Positions 49,635 through 59,427 are shown, numbered from the stretch's first letter. The stretch: 64,000 nt of DNA from JARRRD01 sp037381085 (GCA_037381085.1 JARRRD010000004.1:1-64000), one strand, 5' to 3'. Numbers and translations are program-made. The notes: generated by a model not told the origin, from the letters alone.

Positions 49635-50651
49635 TTAAAAAGAATACTGCATGCCGAGAAGCCACTGCACGTCGGTCTTTTGGACCCGGGCCGGTGGATT
49701 ACTGTCCCTGTCGACTATATTGTCGAGCCTGAGGGCCCAGCCCGAACCTACCGGCGCCGTCAGGCCCGCTTCATTGCGAAGAATATATTCGCCGATGTAA
49801 TCAAGCCTCGGATAGAGGATAAGCCTGTCCGAAAAGGCAAGGAATTCCGCTATCCTGTAATCGAAATTAGCGCCGAGCCGGAGCGTCAGAAAGTCCTTGT
49901 CCTCACCCTTTTTCCGGCTTTCATTGACATATGACAGGCCCGCTTCGACGGAAAGGGACTTCCTCGCATCATCCAGCAGCTGATACCCGGCCCCCGGGCC
50001 GACAGCCACCCTGAGCTTAAGATCGCGGAATGTATCGCTGGACAGCTCCGTACCCATATAGCCATAGAATTTCTTCGAGAAGAAATAATCATATTTCACA
50101 AGCCCATAGTGGTTACGCACCGTCATGGCCCCGTTTTCGCTGGAATAGTTGAATTGATAGATCAGCGTGAATTTGTCGGTCTCCGTCTTTTTGGAGGCAG
50201 CCAGGGAGAGGGAAGCGCCTGTGGCGTGGACGTTTCCGGTCTGCACGTTCCCGGCTACGGTTATGCTTCCCTTCCATCGGGGCGGGAGAGGATTAATCGA
50301 TGCCACCTGCTTCCAGTCAAATGAAGTTGCTTCCCTGCCGGGGCCTCTCTCCGCAATAATCCTGTTGTCCTCCGTGGTACTCAACTGCCCTTTCAGCACC
50401 TCCCCGTCGGCGAGGTGGACGTCCACAGGAGCGGAAGTAGAGATCTTTCTTATCCTTGCCGCATCGATTTCAACCACTCCCGCATATTCGGTCCGGAGGA
50501 CCAGCTTCCCTCCCACGACTCTTTCGATCTTTCCGCTGAGAGAATCCCCGTTTGCAAGCACAACCCGGTCGGCTTTAGCCATCCGCACCGGCAGAAGAAA
50601 AAATAAAACCGCGACAACAGGCAATAAACGGTATGCAATCCCGGTAAACAT
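49635..50651 (-). CDS. DUF481 outer-membrane beta-barrel protein
   Basis: 338 residues. Signal peptide (about 1-26, MAKA/D). A short SH3-like stretch follows (LANGDSLSGKIERV, DGEVLKGQLST, two repeats), then a DUF481 barrel with alternating strands ending in the terminal Phe (GMQYSF) that guides insertion by BAM. It confirms a diderm envelope. Function unknown. Confidence 0.85.
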   Translation of the reverse strand: MFTGIAYRLLPVVAVLFFLLPVRMAKADRVVLANGDSLSGKIERVVGGKLVLRTEYAGVVEIDAARIRKISTSAPVDVHLADGEVLKGQLSTTEDNRIIAERGPGREATSFDWKQVASINPLPPRWKGSITVAGNVQTGNVHATGASLSLAASKKTETDKFTLIYQFNYSSENGAMTVRNHYGLVKYDYFFSKKFYGYMGTELSSDTFRDLKLRVAVGPGAGYQLLDDARKSLSVEAGLSYVNESRKKGEDKDFLTLRLGANFDYRIAEFLAFSDRLILYPRLDYIGEYILRNEAGLTAPVGSGWALRLDNIVDRDSNPPARVQKTDVQWLLGMQYSF

Positions 50652-50803
50652 GGCCCCTCCTTTGTTCCCTTTTCTCTACTGCTTATCAGAACATATGCCG
50701 GGTGTCAAGAGAAACGTTCGGCCTGCAACAGGGAGGAATCCGTAGATCAAACGGGGTAAAATATGAATGCAAAGAAGAGAACTTGCAGAAAGGAGCCTGG
50801 ACC

Positions 50804-51607
50804 GTGGCTTATCGCAGCAGGTGGGAGTTTTTTCCGCGGATAACCCCGGCAGTCAAGTATCTCATACTGGTCTGTTCAGGAATCTTCCTGTTCCAGTTTC
50901 TTTTCCGCATTCAGTGGTTCACTTTCCTCGGCCTCACACCGATCCTTTTCTGGCGAGGCTTCATATGGCAGCCGGTAACCTACATGTTCCTCCACGGCGG
51001 AATATTCCATCTGCTCTTCAACATGTTCGTCCTCTGGATGTTCGGAACGGCACTCGAATCTACATGGGGTCCGGGCAGGTTTCTTAAATTCTACTTCATC
51101 TGCGGCATCGGGGCCGGAATTCTGAATGCCGCCGTGACCCCGGCCAGCCCGGTCCCGACGATCGGCTCGTCGGGGGCCATCTATGGCCTTCTCATGGCCT
51201 TCGCCATCCTGTTTCCAGAACAGCTCATCTACATCTGGGGCATCGTTCCGGTCAAGGCAAAATACTTTGTCATCGGCATAGGAGCCATAGAATTCCTGAC
51301 CGCCGTGAGTACCACCCAGAGCGGTATCGCCCATGTCGCGCATCTCGGGGGCATGCTGTTCGGTCTGGTTTACATGAAATGGGGCGATTGGCGGAGGTCT
51401 TTTTCTTCCCGGCGGCGCAAAAAAAGTCGCCGGTCCGCTCTCCGCGTCGTGCGGACACGCCAGGAGGAAAAGCAGAAGCTCCAGGAGCAGATTGACAGGC
51501 TTCTCGACAAGGCCGCGCGAAACGGCCCGGATTCTCTCACTGCAGAAGAACGCGAGCGTTTCAGGAAATTGAGTGCAAGAATGGCGGAACTGGAAGACGG
51601 AAAATAA
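50804..51607 (+). CDS. rhomboid-family intramembrane serine protease
   Basis: 267 residues from the GTG at 50804 (AAAGGAG nine bases upstream); the open frame back to 50702 is not supported. Six helices. The catalytic Ser lies in GSSGAIYG and the His in IAHVAHLGGMLFG; the WQPVTYMFLHGGIFHLLFNM loop is conserved. A basic, coiled-coil C-terminal extension of about 70 residues (RRKKSRRSALRVV onward) faces the cytoplasm. Confidence 0.92.
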   Translation: MAYRSRWEFFPRITPAVKYLILVCSGIFLFQFLFRIQWFTFLGLTPILFWRGFIWQPVTYMFLHGGIFHLLFNMFVLWMFGTALESTWGPGRFLKFYFICGIGAGILNAAVTPASPVPTIGSSGAIYGLLMAFAILFPEQLIYIWGIVPVKAKYFVIGIGAIEFLTAVSTTQSGIAHVAHLGGMLFGLVYMKWGDWRRSFSSRRRKKSRRSALRVVRTRQEEKQKLQEQIDRLLDKAARNGPDSLTAEERERFRKLSARMAELEDGK

Positions 51608-51621
51608 AGGGTTAAATAAGC

Positions 51622-51651
51622 GGGCCCCGGGTTCAGGCGAACCCGGAGCCC
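51622..51651 (+). terminator. hairpin after the rhomboid gene
   Basis: GGGCCCCGGGTTC/GAACCCGGAGCCC, with one mismatch and a four-base loop, 14 bp after the stop. No T run follows. Confidence 0.45.
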
Positions 51652-51793
51652 AATGGTCAAGTTCCGCAACCGAGGGTACATCCCTCTCGTTTGAAACTAC
51701 TACACTGATCCCGGGAAAGTCAACGGGCGGAGAGATTTTGCGCCGTCTCTGAAGGTCCCCGGACCGGCCTCCTCAAATCCATCAATTGTTCGG

Positions 51794-52132
51794 TTAATAC
51801 CGGCGATAGTCGTGCCGCCATCCCCTGTAGTCTCCACGGCGGTGATCAGGGAGACAATCGCGCCTGCCGGGATGAACGTATACCACCCTTGGTCTGGCGG
51901 GACGGTAGACTTCGCGGTAATAGGTCACGGAAGGGTAAGACTTCACATACACCGGCCTGTGGTGGTCTGCGTCAAGCGCAGCCGCATACAGGACGGCCCC
52001 TCCGATAACGGCTACCGTGCCGGCCAGCAACGCCGCCGATCCGCTGTCCATCGCCTCGGCCCTGGCAGTCCCGCCTGCCGTGAAACCTGCAACCAGGACC
52101 CCGACCAGAAAAAGATACATCAACCGTTTCAT
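51794..52132 (-). CDS. small exported Tyr/Arg/His-rich protein
   Basis: 112 residues. Signal peptide (residues 1 to about 26). A hydrophobic Ala/Gly stretch (ALLAGTVAVIGGAVLYAAAL) is followed by a tail rich in Tyr, Arg and His (YYREVYRPARPRVVYVHP, WRHDYRRY). Preceded by GGAAGGAGT. Not recognised; similar compositions occur in small envelope proteins with glycine-zipper-like segments. Confidence 0.65.
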   Translation of the reverse strand: MKRLMYLFLVGVLVAGFTAGGTARAEAMDSGSAALLAGTVAVIGGAVLYAAALDADHHRPVYVKSYPSVTYYREVYRPARPRVVYVHPGRRDCLPDHRRGDYRGWRHDYRRY

Positions 52133-52259
52133 GACTCCTTCCTCCTTTCTTGCCGATGAAGTTTTTCTTCATGATCAGAGAATACCAGAGGAATATGAAC
52201 TGGAAACGAAAGCATTGTGAAAGATTGTGAAGAGCCGGCGGGGCGGAAGTGGTTCTTTG

Positions 52260-54047
52260 CTATCCGGGCCTGCCCACGGCAGCCGACGCCTCTCTGAGTT
52301 TCACAAGACCGGCCTTGATATCATCGAGCCGCTTCAGCACATCCGAGGCCTTGGCCTTCCTTTCCTCCGCCTCCTTCTGGCTTCTCGATCTCTGAGATAT
52401 TCCCTTTTCGATTGCGGCGCCGATGCCTTCGATGGTCGCCTCTATCCTGCCGGTCATCTCCCTCCTGAAATCAAGCCTGCTCCTGTCGAGTCTCTCGGCA
52501 AAGTCGAACCTCACCCTGCCGGACTGCATATCGATCACCTGATGGAGAAATTCCCTCATCTTCCTGATGATGATCTTTTCCCCTATAAACCTGGGGAGGG
52601 AGAAGGTGAGAGACGATGCGATCAGCTCAAGAGTCACCGGCTCGTCTTTGAACTTGTAGTAGAAACCGGACTTCACCGACCAGAGGGCCTCCGCCTTGAC
52701 CGCGTCGAAGGGAACGGCAAAGAGTTCCGCCGAAAATCTGAGCAGTGCATCCACTATCCCGTCGATTCTTTCGATGAACCGTTTGCAGACGGCCTCAAAG
52801 GCCTTTGCCAGCTTCTCGTCCTCCCTGACCCTCCACGCATCAAAGGACCCTCTGACTTCCGCGATGACCTGCTCCTCAAGAAATCCCTGAAACTCCTTCA
52901 GGGACGGGCGCGAAGGCCCGCTGCAGCTGCTTTCGAATTTTTCCGAAGCCCTGAGGGTCAACTCCCGTTTAAAGGCCTTCAGGTCTTCGTCCAGGACGTT
53001 ACTGACAATTTTATTTGTCTCGCCGTCCAGCAGCAGGTTGAAGTCCTCTTTTTCAGCCAGGACCTCGGTCTTCCTGTTTCCGAATATCCGTATCTTTTCC
53101 TTCAGTTCCTCGACGGGAGTAGAGAGAGATTTCATCTCAAGCTCCAGTTCGAAACGCGTCCGGGAAAGCAGCCGGAGGAGATTGTTGGCAACCGAAACGA
53201 TCAGTATCTCCCCTTTTTCTTCCATGAGAAAATTGTTCAGCACCTGCGAAAACCTCGGGAGCAGGCTTTTCGCGGTGAGTTCTTCATTACCGGCAAGCTT
53301 TCCTTCAAGGGCAAGTTTGGCGGACACGGGGAAAATCCTCACTTCACCCTCCATCGCCTCTGCGAGGACCTTTCTTGAGAACTCAATTGATTCCCGGAGG
53401 TCGGCCCCGGAGAAGTAGTCGGCCTTGTTCAGAAGGAAGAATATCCTGTCAGAGTATTCGCGCACGTCCCTGAGGAAATCCAGTTCGGCCCTGCCGAGCG
53501 GCTGGTCCACTGAAAGCAGAAAGAGCGCCGCATCGCATTTCGGGAGGTATTGGTAGGCGACATCCGTATTATGCTGATAGACCGAGCCGACGCCCGGGGT
53601 GTCTATTATCTGCACGCCGCCCTTGAGATAAGGAGACGGGTAGGTTATGACCACCTCTGAAACGTCCTTCCCGTTTTTCGGGTTCCCCCTCTCGGTCACA
53701 TACTCCGTGAGACTTTCAGGCTCTATCGCGGCTACCCTGCCGTCGTTGAAAGTCACCACGACATTGAGCTCCTCTCCGTACTTCATCACGGTCACGATAG
53801 AGGTGAGAGGGACAACGGCAACGGGGAGGATGTCGGCCCCGAGGAGGGCGTTTATGAGACTTGTCTTTCCTCTCTTGAACTGACCTACCACAACAAGGTT
53901 GAAGGTGTTCGTCTCGACCTTTTCGCGCAGCTCCTCGCAGGGACAGCCGCGGATGCTTTCCTCGGCGAGCATTTCGTCGATGGTCCTCAAAAGCTCGCCC
54001 TTTAACTGCGAGTATGAAGACATAGCGGAAGATGTTTCCGTCGTCAT
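52260..54047 (-). CDS. bacterial dynamin-like GTPase
   Basis: 595 residues from the ATG at 54047 (GAGGGGTAACA upstream). GTPase domain in the first 280 residues: P-loop GQFKRGKTSL, Thr of switch I in PLTSIVTV, G3 DTPGVGS and G4 LLNKADYF. The rest is long and helical (ELELEMKSL, EELKEKIRIF), with a hydrophobic paddle-like part near residues 480-510. Members tubulate or repair membranes, usually in pairs; no second copy lies adjacent. Confidence 0.88.
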   Translation of the reverse strand: MTTETSSAMSSYSQLKGELLRTIDEMLAEESIRGCPCEELREKVETNTFNLVVVGQFKRGKTSLINALLGADILPVAVVPLTSIVTVMKYGEELNVVVTFNDGRVAAIEPESLTEYVTERGNPKNGKDVSEVVITYPSPYLKGGVQIIDTPGVGSVYQHNTDVAYQYLPKCDAALFLLSVDQPLGRAELDFLRDVREYSDRIFFLLNKADYFSGADLRESIEFSRKVLAEAMEGEVRIFPVSAKLALEGKLAGNEELTAKSLLPRFSQVLNNFLMEEKGEILIVSVANNLLRLLSRTRFELELEMKSLSTPVEELKEKIRIFGNRKTEVLAEKEDFNLLLDGETNKIVSNVLDEDLKAFKRELTLRASEKFESSCSGPSRPSLKEFQGFLEEQVIAEVRGSFDAWRVREDEKLAKAFEAVCKRFIERIDGIVDALLRFSAELFAVPFDAVKAEALWSVKSGFYYKFKDEPVTLELIASSLTFSLPRFIGEKIIIRKMREFLHQVIDMQSGRVRFDFAERLDRSRLDFRREMTGRIEATIEGIGAAIEKGISQRSRSQKEAEERKAKASDVLKRLDDIKAGLVKLREASAAVGRPG

Positions 54048-54282
54048 TGTTACCCCTCTTCCATAATAAGAAACTCCCACCCTCGGCAAACTGCGAGAGC
54101 AGGAGTCATCAGTCCGTTCCGGACGGTTAAAGGCGAACTCCATCGCCTTTCAAATTATAGCCCAAACCGCGGGATTTCCAAACCAGAAAAGATACGTCCG
54201 TGAATTCCGGCAAATGCGGAAATGCCGCCTTGCGGGCCGGCCCCGTTCTTTTTTCAGTCGAAATGGCGGAAAATATCCTCAA

Positions 54283-54759
54283 ATGAAGAGAAGGCATGAG
54301 GACGGGCCGACAAGGAAACAGGAGCAGCTCATCCACATACTTGAGCGGCAGCTGGTCCGTAAGGAGCTGCTCGATGACAGGGGATACCGTCATCTCCTGA
54401 CGAAGTGGTTCGGAAGGAATTCAAGCAGGGAGCTCACCCCTGAAGAGGCGTCGCTGCTCATAGACCGGCTGGTTCAAATGGGGGGCGTGATCTCGCGGGG
54501 GCCGGGCCACGACAGCCGCAGACGACGCATCTTGGCCTCAAGGTTCCATGAGGAGAGCAGCATGGAGGGTCTCAGGAATGAGGTCCTGCAGATCGCAAGG
54601 GAGCGATACGGGGAGGACTTCGGGAAACCGCTGGCGGCACTCTGCAGGAAGCTGAACATCGAAGATTACCGTTCCATGGACGTGAGGCACGGGAAGGCCC
54701 TCAAGAAGACGCTCCTCAGGCTGCAGGCCGGGGGACCCTATATACCGGGGAAGAAATGA
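54283..54759 (+). CDS. GemA/gp16-like (DUF1018) protein
   Basis: 158 residues from the ATG at 54283; the frame is open from 54214. It resembles the Mu gp16/GemA regulatory family: TRKQEQLIHILERQL, then a GYRHLLTKWFGRNSSRELT-like middle and paired helices rich in Arg/Lys. No other phage gene is near, so it is either a domesticated phage gene or a chromosomal family. The match is by pattern only. Confidence 0.55.
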   Translation: MKRRHEDGPTRKQEQLIHILERQLVRKELLDDRGYRHLLTKWFGRNSSRELTPEEASLLIDRLVQMGGVISRGPGHDSRRRRILASRFHEESSMEGLRNEVLQIARERYGEDFGKPLAALCRKLNIEDYRSMDVRHGKALKKTLLRLQAGGPYIPGKK

Positions 54760-55066
54760 GGACGAGTGGCTCTTTGCCTCCGGACTGAAACACCGGAACT
54801 TTCCGAAATACCCAATGGGTCATTGATTTGCCGCTCTTTATGTGTTAGCCTCTAGCCATGGGGGTACCTGCCGCAATAAGAAATTTTTGTTCCGGTCCTT
54901 TAACCCTCGTGATTTTCTTCCCTGCAGTGCGGAATTCAGATAGTATGTGAGGCCTCAAAAGGGGAGGCCGGGGCAACGTCACAGCGACCTGAAATAGCGG
55001 CGGGAAAATCGCTCACGGTAAACAGAAAGTACAACAACCGGGCCTGGTAGAGAAAAGGAGGCAATT
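54760..55066. other. 307-bp non-coding gap before the exported propeller gene
   Basis: No ORF with an RBS on either strand. GAGGCCTC/GAGGCC-type complementarity occurs near 54949-54970. I looked for a c-di-GMP riboswitch pattern and did not find a convincing match. The GAAAAGGAGGCAATT RBS of the next gene is at the right end. Confidence 0.4.
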
Positions 55067-56965
55067 ATGAAGCGTATCTTTCTTGCAGCAGTCTTTCTTT
55101 TGTTGATGGCGGGTCTCGCCTTCGGATGGGGGAAGGACATTCCCATATGGACGGGCGGCACCGTCAATTGCTTTGACGTCGATTATGCCATGAACGGCAG
55201 CATGTTTGTGGCCTTTCAGGCCCAGGGAGATGACACGATCAGGATATTCAGTTCATCCGATCACGGTGCAACCTGGAGCCAGATAGCGGATTTTGATACG
55301 GGCCTGCCTTCCGGAGTGACCCCGAGGAACGACCTGCAGAGAATCAGGCTGCTTTACGACGAGACACCCCAGGAGCTCGACGTTTTCTTTGTGAACAATG
55401 ACGGCTACCTGATGGTCAGGACGGTGCCTCTGGCGTCCGGCTCTCCCCATGACTACGTGGTTAGTACCACCCCGATCGTTGAGGAAAGCTTCGATATCAC
55501 ACAGAATCTCAATAATGGCAGGATCGTCGCCAGATGGACCGACGGAACAGGCGCGGGGAGTTCATACTACGTCAGATATTCCGACGACGCGTCGGTTACA
55601 TGGCATGACAATATCAGTCAGACTGTTTCATGCGACACTAACCCGAGGGGCAGCATCGCCTATGGCCCGCCCGGCAACCTCATCAATATGTTCAGCTTCC
55701 CTCCCGGCTGTTCCACTAATATAGGAATCGCCGGATACAGATCCCCGGATAACGGGTCAAACTGGTACCTTAGCATTCTTACGGACGGTTCCGTGAACAA
55801 CTATGACCCCCGGACAGCCGCGGCCAATGTGAACAACTCGGGCGTGTGGGTAATATATGACCGGGACCTCGGAGGGCATGAGATCGACCTCCACTTCCGT
55901 TACAGTTCCGATGCGGGCGCCCTGTGGGGGCCGGAGCAGACGGTGTCGGCCGTCAGCGGCGTCGACGAGTATATCGCCGACGTGAAACCCTACAAGGGGT
56001 TCCCTAACTCTTACATCAACATGGTCTACATTTACGACGACCCGGCCGGGTCTCCCCTGAGAAAGGCGATATGGGCATGGACTTCCACCGGCGACCCCAC
56101 CACATGGAACGGGAACGTCACCGTAAACGACGAAGATATCACGCCATGGCCTGAAGACGTTGCCCCCAGGATAGTCTACTCGCCGGGAGCGCCCGCAACC
56201 GGAGGCGGCGTCGTTTTTTCCTATGCCGGCCGGAATGGGCTGTACTTCGACAGCCCGTGGGTGCACACCCTCACAGTAACGGTAAATGGTTCGGGGAATG
56301 TCTTGAGCGCACCGGCGGGCGTCGACTGTACTGCCAATACCATAGGCGGCACCGAAACCTGTTCGGCCGGGTTTATTGCAAACACCGCTCTTGCCCTTGA
56401 TGCGACCCCGATAGATGGAACCGGTTACACTTCGTCCTTCGTGGGGTGGTCCGGTGACTGCACGGGGTCGGCGGCCTGTGTGCTCACGATGGATTCCGAC
56501 AAGACCGTTACGGCAGCCTTTGCCGCGCTCGGCATCCCCGTCTTCGCCCTTCCCGTCCCATCGGGGCAGAATTCGTATGCTTATGATCCAGTCGCCTCCC
56601 CGCTGGAAAATCCCGATCCTTCACTCTGCAAGCCCTTTGCCGTCGGGAATGTAGCGTCGGGGACATTGGATCTTCAGGTCGGTCTTCCTCCCTTTTCCGG
56701 AAACGTGGACATATACGTCGCATTGTTCTCGCCGGATCTGGATCCCGGCAACATTTATCTGCTTACCCCCTCGGGCTTACAGACTCTTTCCATGGGGATG
56801 ACGCCGTGGCGGGCGAACTCGGCCGGTGACGTCAACGAGAGCCTTTTCGGCACCCTGCAGACCTCGGGGCTGCCCAAGGCGACATACTATCTCGGTGTGA
56901 TGGTCACTCCCCCGGGCGACCCCGGCGACTATTATCTCTGGACCACCTATTTCGTCATTCTCTAA
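55067..56965 (+). CDS. exported sialidase-like propeller protein with the shared C-terminal domain
   Basis: 632 residues. Signal peptide 1-19 (LAFGWG). Residues 20 to about 400 show repeated exo-sialidase/BNR-like units (SSDHGATWSQI, YSDDASVTWHD, YRSPDNGSNWYL, YSSDAGALWGPE), a propeller without visible sialidase catalytic residues. About 405-490 is an InlB-like (divergent) repeat (VTVNGSGNVLSAP, FVGWSGDCTGSAACVLTM, DKTVTAAFA). The last 140 residues are the domain also present at 18856 and 21790 (KPFAVG, NVDIYVALF, MTPWRANSAGDVNESLFG, YYLGVMVTPP, YYLWTTYFVIL). Likely surface or secreted binding protein. Confidence 0.82.
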   Translation: MKRIFLAAVFLLLMAGLAFGWGKDIPIWTGGTVNCFDVDYAMNGSMFVAFQAQGDDTIRIFSSSDHGATWSQIADFDTGLPSGVTPRNDLQRIRLLYDETPQELDVFFVNNDGYLMVRTVPLASGSPHDYVVSTTPIVEESFDITQNLNNGRIVARWTDGTGAGSSYYVRYSDDASVTWHDNISQTVSCDTNPRGSIAYGPPGNLINMFSFPPGCSTNIGIAGYRSPDNGSNWYLSILTDGSVNNYDPRTAAANVNNSGVWVIYDRDLGGHEIDLHFRYSSDAGALWGPEQTVSAVSGVDEYIADVKPYKGFPNSYINMVYIYDDPAGSPLRKAIWAWTSTGDPTTWNGNVTVNDEDITPWPEDVAPRIVYSPGAPATGGGVVFSYAGRNGLYFDSPWVHTLTVTVNGSGNVLSAPAGVDCTANTIGGTETCSAGFIANTALALDATPIDGTGYTSSFVGWSGDCTGSAACVLTMDSDKTVTAAFAALGIPVFALPVPSGQNSYAYDPVASPLENPDPSLCKPFAVGNVASGTLDLQVGLPPFSGNVDIYVALFSPDLDPGNIYLLTPSGLQTLSMGMTPWRANSAGDVNESLFGTLQTSGLPKATYYLGVMVTPPGDPGDYYLWTTYFVIL

Positions 56966-56971
56966 GGCATC

Positions 56972-57002
56972 GCGGGCGGCAGAAGACCGGTCTGCCGCCC
57001 GC
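56972..57002 (+). terminator. intrinsic terminator of the propeller gene
   Basis: A perfect 12-pair stem GCGGGCGGCAGA/TCTGCCGCCCGC with a seven-base loop, followed by CATTTTCC, seven bases after the stop. Confidence 0.8.
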
Positions 57003-57123
57003 CATTTTCCCGTGAAGGCGGCAGATAGGGCATATCCTCGGTAAGGAGGCCCCGGAACAAACGCCGGGCGGCTGCAGGAGTCCGCTCAGGATGTGCGCGT
57101 GCCGTATGCCGGCAGCGGCGCCG

Positions 57124-58191
57124 TCACCTCAGGGCAATGGCGCGTTCGGGGCAGATCTCCTGGCAGCAAAAGCAGGCTATACACCTGGAGCTCTCCACGA
57201 CGGGGAGATTGTCATTAAAAGACAGGGCCGATACGGGGCAGTGGTCCACGCAGGTGCCGCAGCCCGTGCACAATGCGGGATCGGCCACCGGCCGCACCAG
57301 TGTCCTGCTGTGGATCAGCTCCTGCACCGCCTCGTTGTGGGCCGTTGCCTCACCGCCCAGCGGGGGCAGCCTGAAACCGGGCAGCCGTTTCAGCTCGCCG
57401 ATGACCTCTATGGTTTTGAGATCGTAGTCTCCCAGCCCCTCCTCCTTCGCCTTCTGGAGGAACCGCAGACGGCCCGGATCCAATCCCATCATCGTCGCGA
57501 TGACGGCATCCATGGCCACCGCGTTGTCGGAGGCGAGCATCAGGCCGATCTGCCTTATGTCCGGAGAAGCGGGGCCGTTTCCCTCCATGCCCACCACGGC
57601 GTCCACGATAAACAGGTCGGGCACCCGGAGCCGGAAGACGTCGACCACGACCTCATGGAAGCGCTCGGGACTGCCGGCCGCCTTGTGCAGCATCGCCTTC
57701 TGCGCGCCCGGCAGGGAGCCGTAACTGTTCTTGATCGCGCCGGTCATTACGGTCAGGCCGTGCGTCTTGAATTTGGGCAGGCTGATGATGACATCGGCGT
57801 CCATCACAGCCTGGGAGACGATCACCTCGCTCATGAACTCGTCATTGAAGGCGACCTTCTGCGAGTCGTTTCCGATGTTCCGGTAATATCCCCCGGCCGC
57901 CTCCATCAGCCCTGTCCTCCGGAAGCTTTCCTCGTTCGAGCCGTAATCGTAGAGGCCGGGATTGTCGCCCACTACGATCGAGGCAGGGCCCATCGTTTCC
58001 ACCTTTTCAACGACCGCGCGAAGCACCGCCGGGTGGGTCACGATGCTGTCTTTCGCCTCGGACGCACGGAGGACGTTGGGTTTTATCAGGATATTCCTGT
58101 CCCGGCATGCAACGGGGAAAAGTTCAAAGGTCCTGTCCACGGCCTGCCGGACCGTCTCGTAGGAGGCAGGGTGAATTAACACTTTCGACAT
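57124..58191 (-). CDS. DUF362 protein with a 2x[4Fe-4S] ferredoxin domain
   Basis: 355 residues from the ATG at 58191 (GAGGTGTAGATAT upstream). DUF362 occupies about 1-290 (ILIKPNVLRA, VVGDNPG, ISLPKFKTHGLTVMTGAIKN). The C-terminal 60 residues hold two clusters, CTGCGTCVDHCP and CIACFCCQEICP. The second motif has CxxCxCC spacing (CIACFCC), still able to bind a cluster. DUF362 proteins are redox-linked but uncharacterised. Divergent from a second DUF362 gene. Confidence 0.88.
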   Translation of the reverse strand: MSKVLIHPASYETVRQAVDRTFELFPVACRDRNILIKPNVLRASEAKDSIVTHPAVLRAVVEKVETMGPASIVVGDNPGLYDYGSNEESFRRTGLMEAAGGYYRNIGNDSQKVAFNDEFMSEVIVSQAVMDADVIISLPKFKTHGLTVMTGAIKNSYGSLPGAQKAMLHKAAGSPERFHEVVVDVFRLRVPDLFIVDAVVGMEGNGPASPDIRQIGLMLASDNAVAMDAVIATMMGLDPGRLRFLQKAKEEGLGDYDLKTIEVIGELKRLPGFRLPPLGGEATAHNEAVQELIHSRTLVRPVADPALCTGCGTCVDHCPVSALSFNDNLPVVESSRCIACFCCQEICPERAIALR

Positions 58192-58387
58192 ATATCTACA
58201 CCTCGCACCAGGTATTGTTGCACGACGTGAAAGACATGGCGGTTCGTTGCCGGATTGCAAAAAAAGTCTTTCATCGCCGCTGTTCAAGTCTATCACTCAT
58301 CGTTCCATTTCATCAACGTGAAGGCGGGACACAGGCCTTATTGGATTGCAGTGCGGGAATATGATAGCATCTGAATAGAGGGGAGCG

Positions 58388-59380
58388 ATGATCAACCGGA
58401 GAGAGTTTATGATAGGGGCTTCGGCAATGATTGTTTCCATGTCGGGTCTTCCCGAGAGGGAGCATCAGTCGGGCGGTACGCCGCCCGGGCGGAAATCCGG
58501 GCGCATAACACTTGTCCGCACCTCCGACCGGGCGCACGGAGTGAAGGCGGCCGTGGACCTCCTGGGGATCAACCCGGTGAAGGGGAAGCAGGTACTGATC
58601 AAGCCGAACTTCAATACGGCCGATCCGTACCCCGGTTCCACTCACAACGATACGCTCATCAGCCTCATCGGGCAACTCAGGCGGATGGGCGCAGCCTCGC
58701 TGACAATCGGCGAACGCAGCGGGCCACCGGACACCGCAGGGGTGATAAGGGAAAAGGGCGTCGACGGGATCTGCAGGGAGCATGACGTCGGGCTCATCAA
58801 TTTCGAGGACCTTCCCAGCGGTCAATGGGTCCGGATGCGGCCGGAGCGGAGTCACTGGAACAACGGCTTCGATGTCGCGAAACCCGTGCTCGATGCCGCA
58901 TGCGTGGTTTCGACCTGCTGCCTCAAGACACACGGCTACGGCGGCGTCTTCACCATGTCCCTGAAGCTTTCCGTGGGCATTACCCACAAGCGCAACATGT
59001 CCGAACTCCATTCGTCGTTCCTCTCCATGCGGAAGATGATAGCGGAGATAAACCAGGTCTATTCGCCCTCCCTGATCGTGCTCGACGGCATCGAGGCCTT
59101 TGTCGACGGCGGCCCCATGACGGGAAAGCGGAAGCGGGCGGACGTCATGCTGGCGGGCACGGACCGGGTCGCCGTCGATGCCGTCGGACTGGCGGTCCTG
59201 AAGGACCTCGGCAGCAACGAGGCGATCATGGGAAGGAGGATCTTCGGGCAGGAGCAGATCAGCAGGGCCGTCGAACTCGGCCTCGGGGTGAGCGGTCCGG
59301 AGGAAATAGACATCGTCACCGGCGATGACGCCAGCAGGGATTACGCAGAGAAGCTGAAGGGCATTCTCCTGCAGGGCTAG
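58388..59380 (+). CDS. DUF362 protein with a Tat-like signal
   Basis: 330 residues. The N-terminus NRREFMIGASAMIV resembles a twin-arginine signal, so it may be exported folded. DUF362 body: VLIKPNFNTADPYPGSTH, STCCLKTHGYGGVFTMSLK, DGIEAFVDGGPMTGK. No ferredoxin domain. A paralogue of the divergent gene at 57124; the two may share a pathway. The Old Yellow Enzyme gene follows 47 bp downstream. Confidence 0.85.
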   Translation: MINRREFMIGASAMIVSMSGLPEREHQSGGTPPGRKSGRITLVRTSDRAHGVKAAVDLLGINPVKGKQVLIKPNFNTADPYPGSTHNDTLISLIGQLRRMGAASLTIGERSGPPDTAGVIREKGVDGICREHDVGLINFEDLPSGQWVRMRPERSHWNNGFDVAKPVLDAACVVSTCCLKTHGYGGVFTMSLKLSVGITHKRNMSELHSSFLSMRKMIAEINQVYSPSLIVLDGIEAFVDGGPMTGKRKRADVMLAGTDRVAVDAVGLAVLKDLGSNEAIMGRRIFGQEQISRAVELGLGVSGPEEIDIVTGDDASRDYAEKLKGILLQG

Positions 59381-59427
59381 GCGGCAGGATCATCGTGGAG
59401 GACCGGAATAACTTCGGGAGGCAGTAC

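Noticed and set aside
54760..55066. c-di-GMP riboswitch before the exported propeller gene
   Set aside because: I looked because of the c-di-GMP genes at 35.7-45 kb, but the conserved GEMM core and its receptor pairing could not be laid out.
57091..58179. 362-residue open frame on the plus strand
   Set aside because: It is the antisense of the DUF362-ferredoxin gene, whose Fe-S motifs are clear; the plus-strand product is His/Arg-rich with no family likeness.
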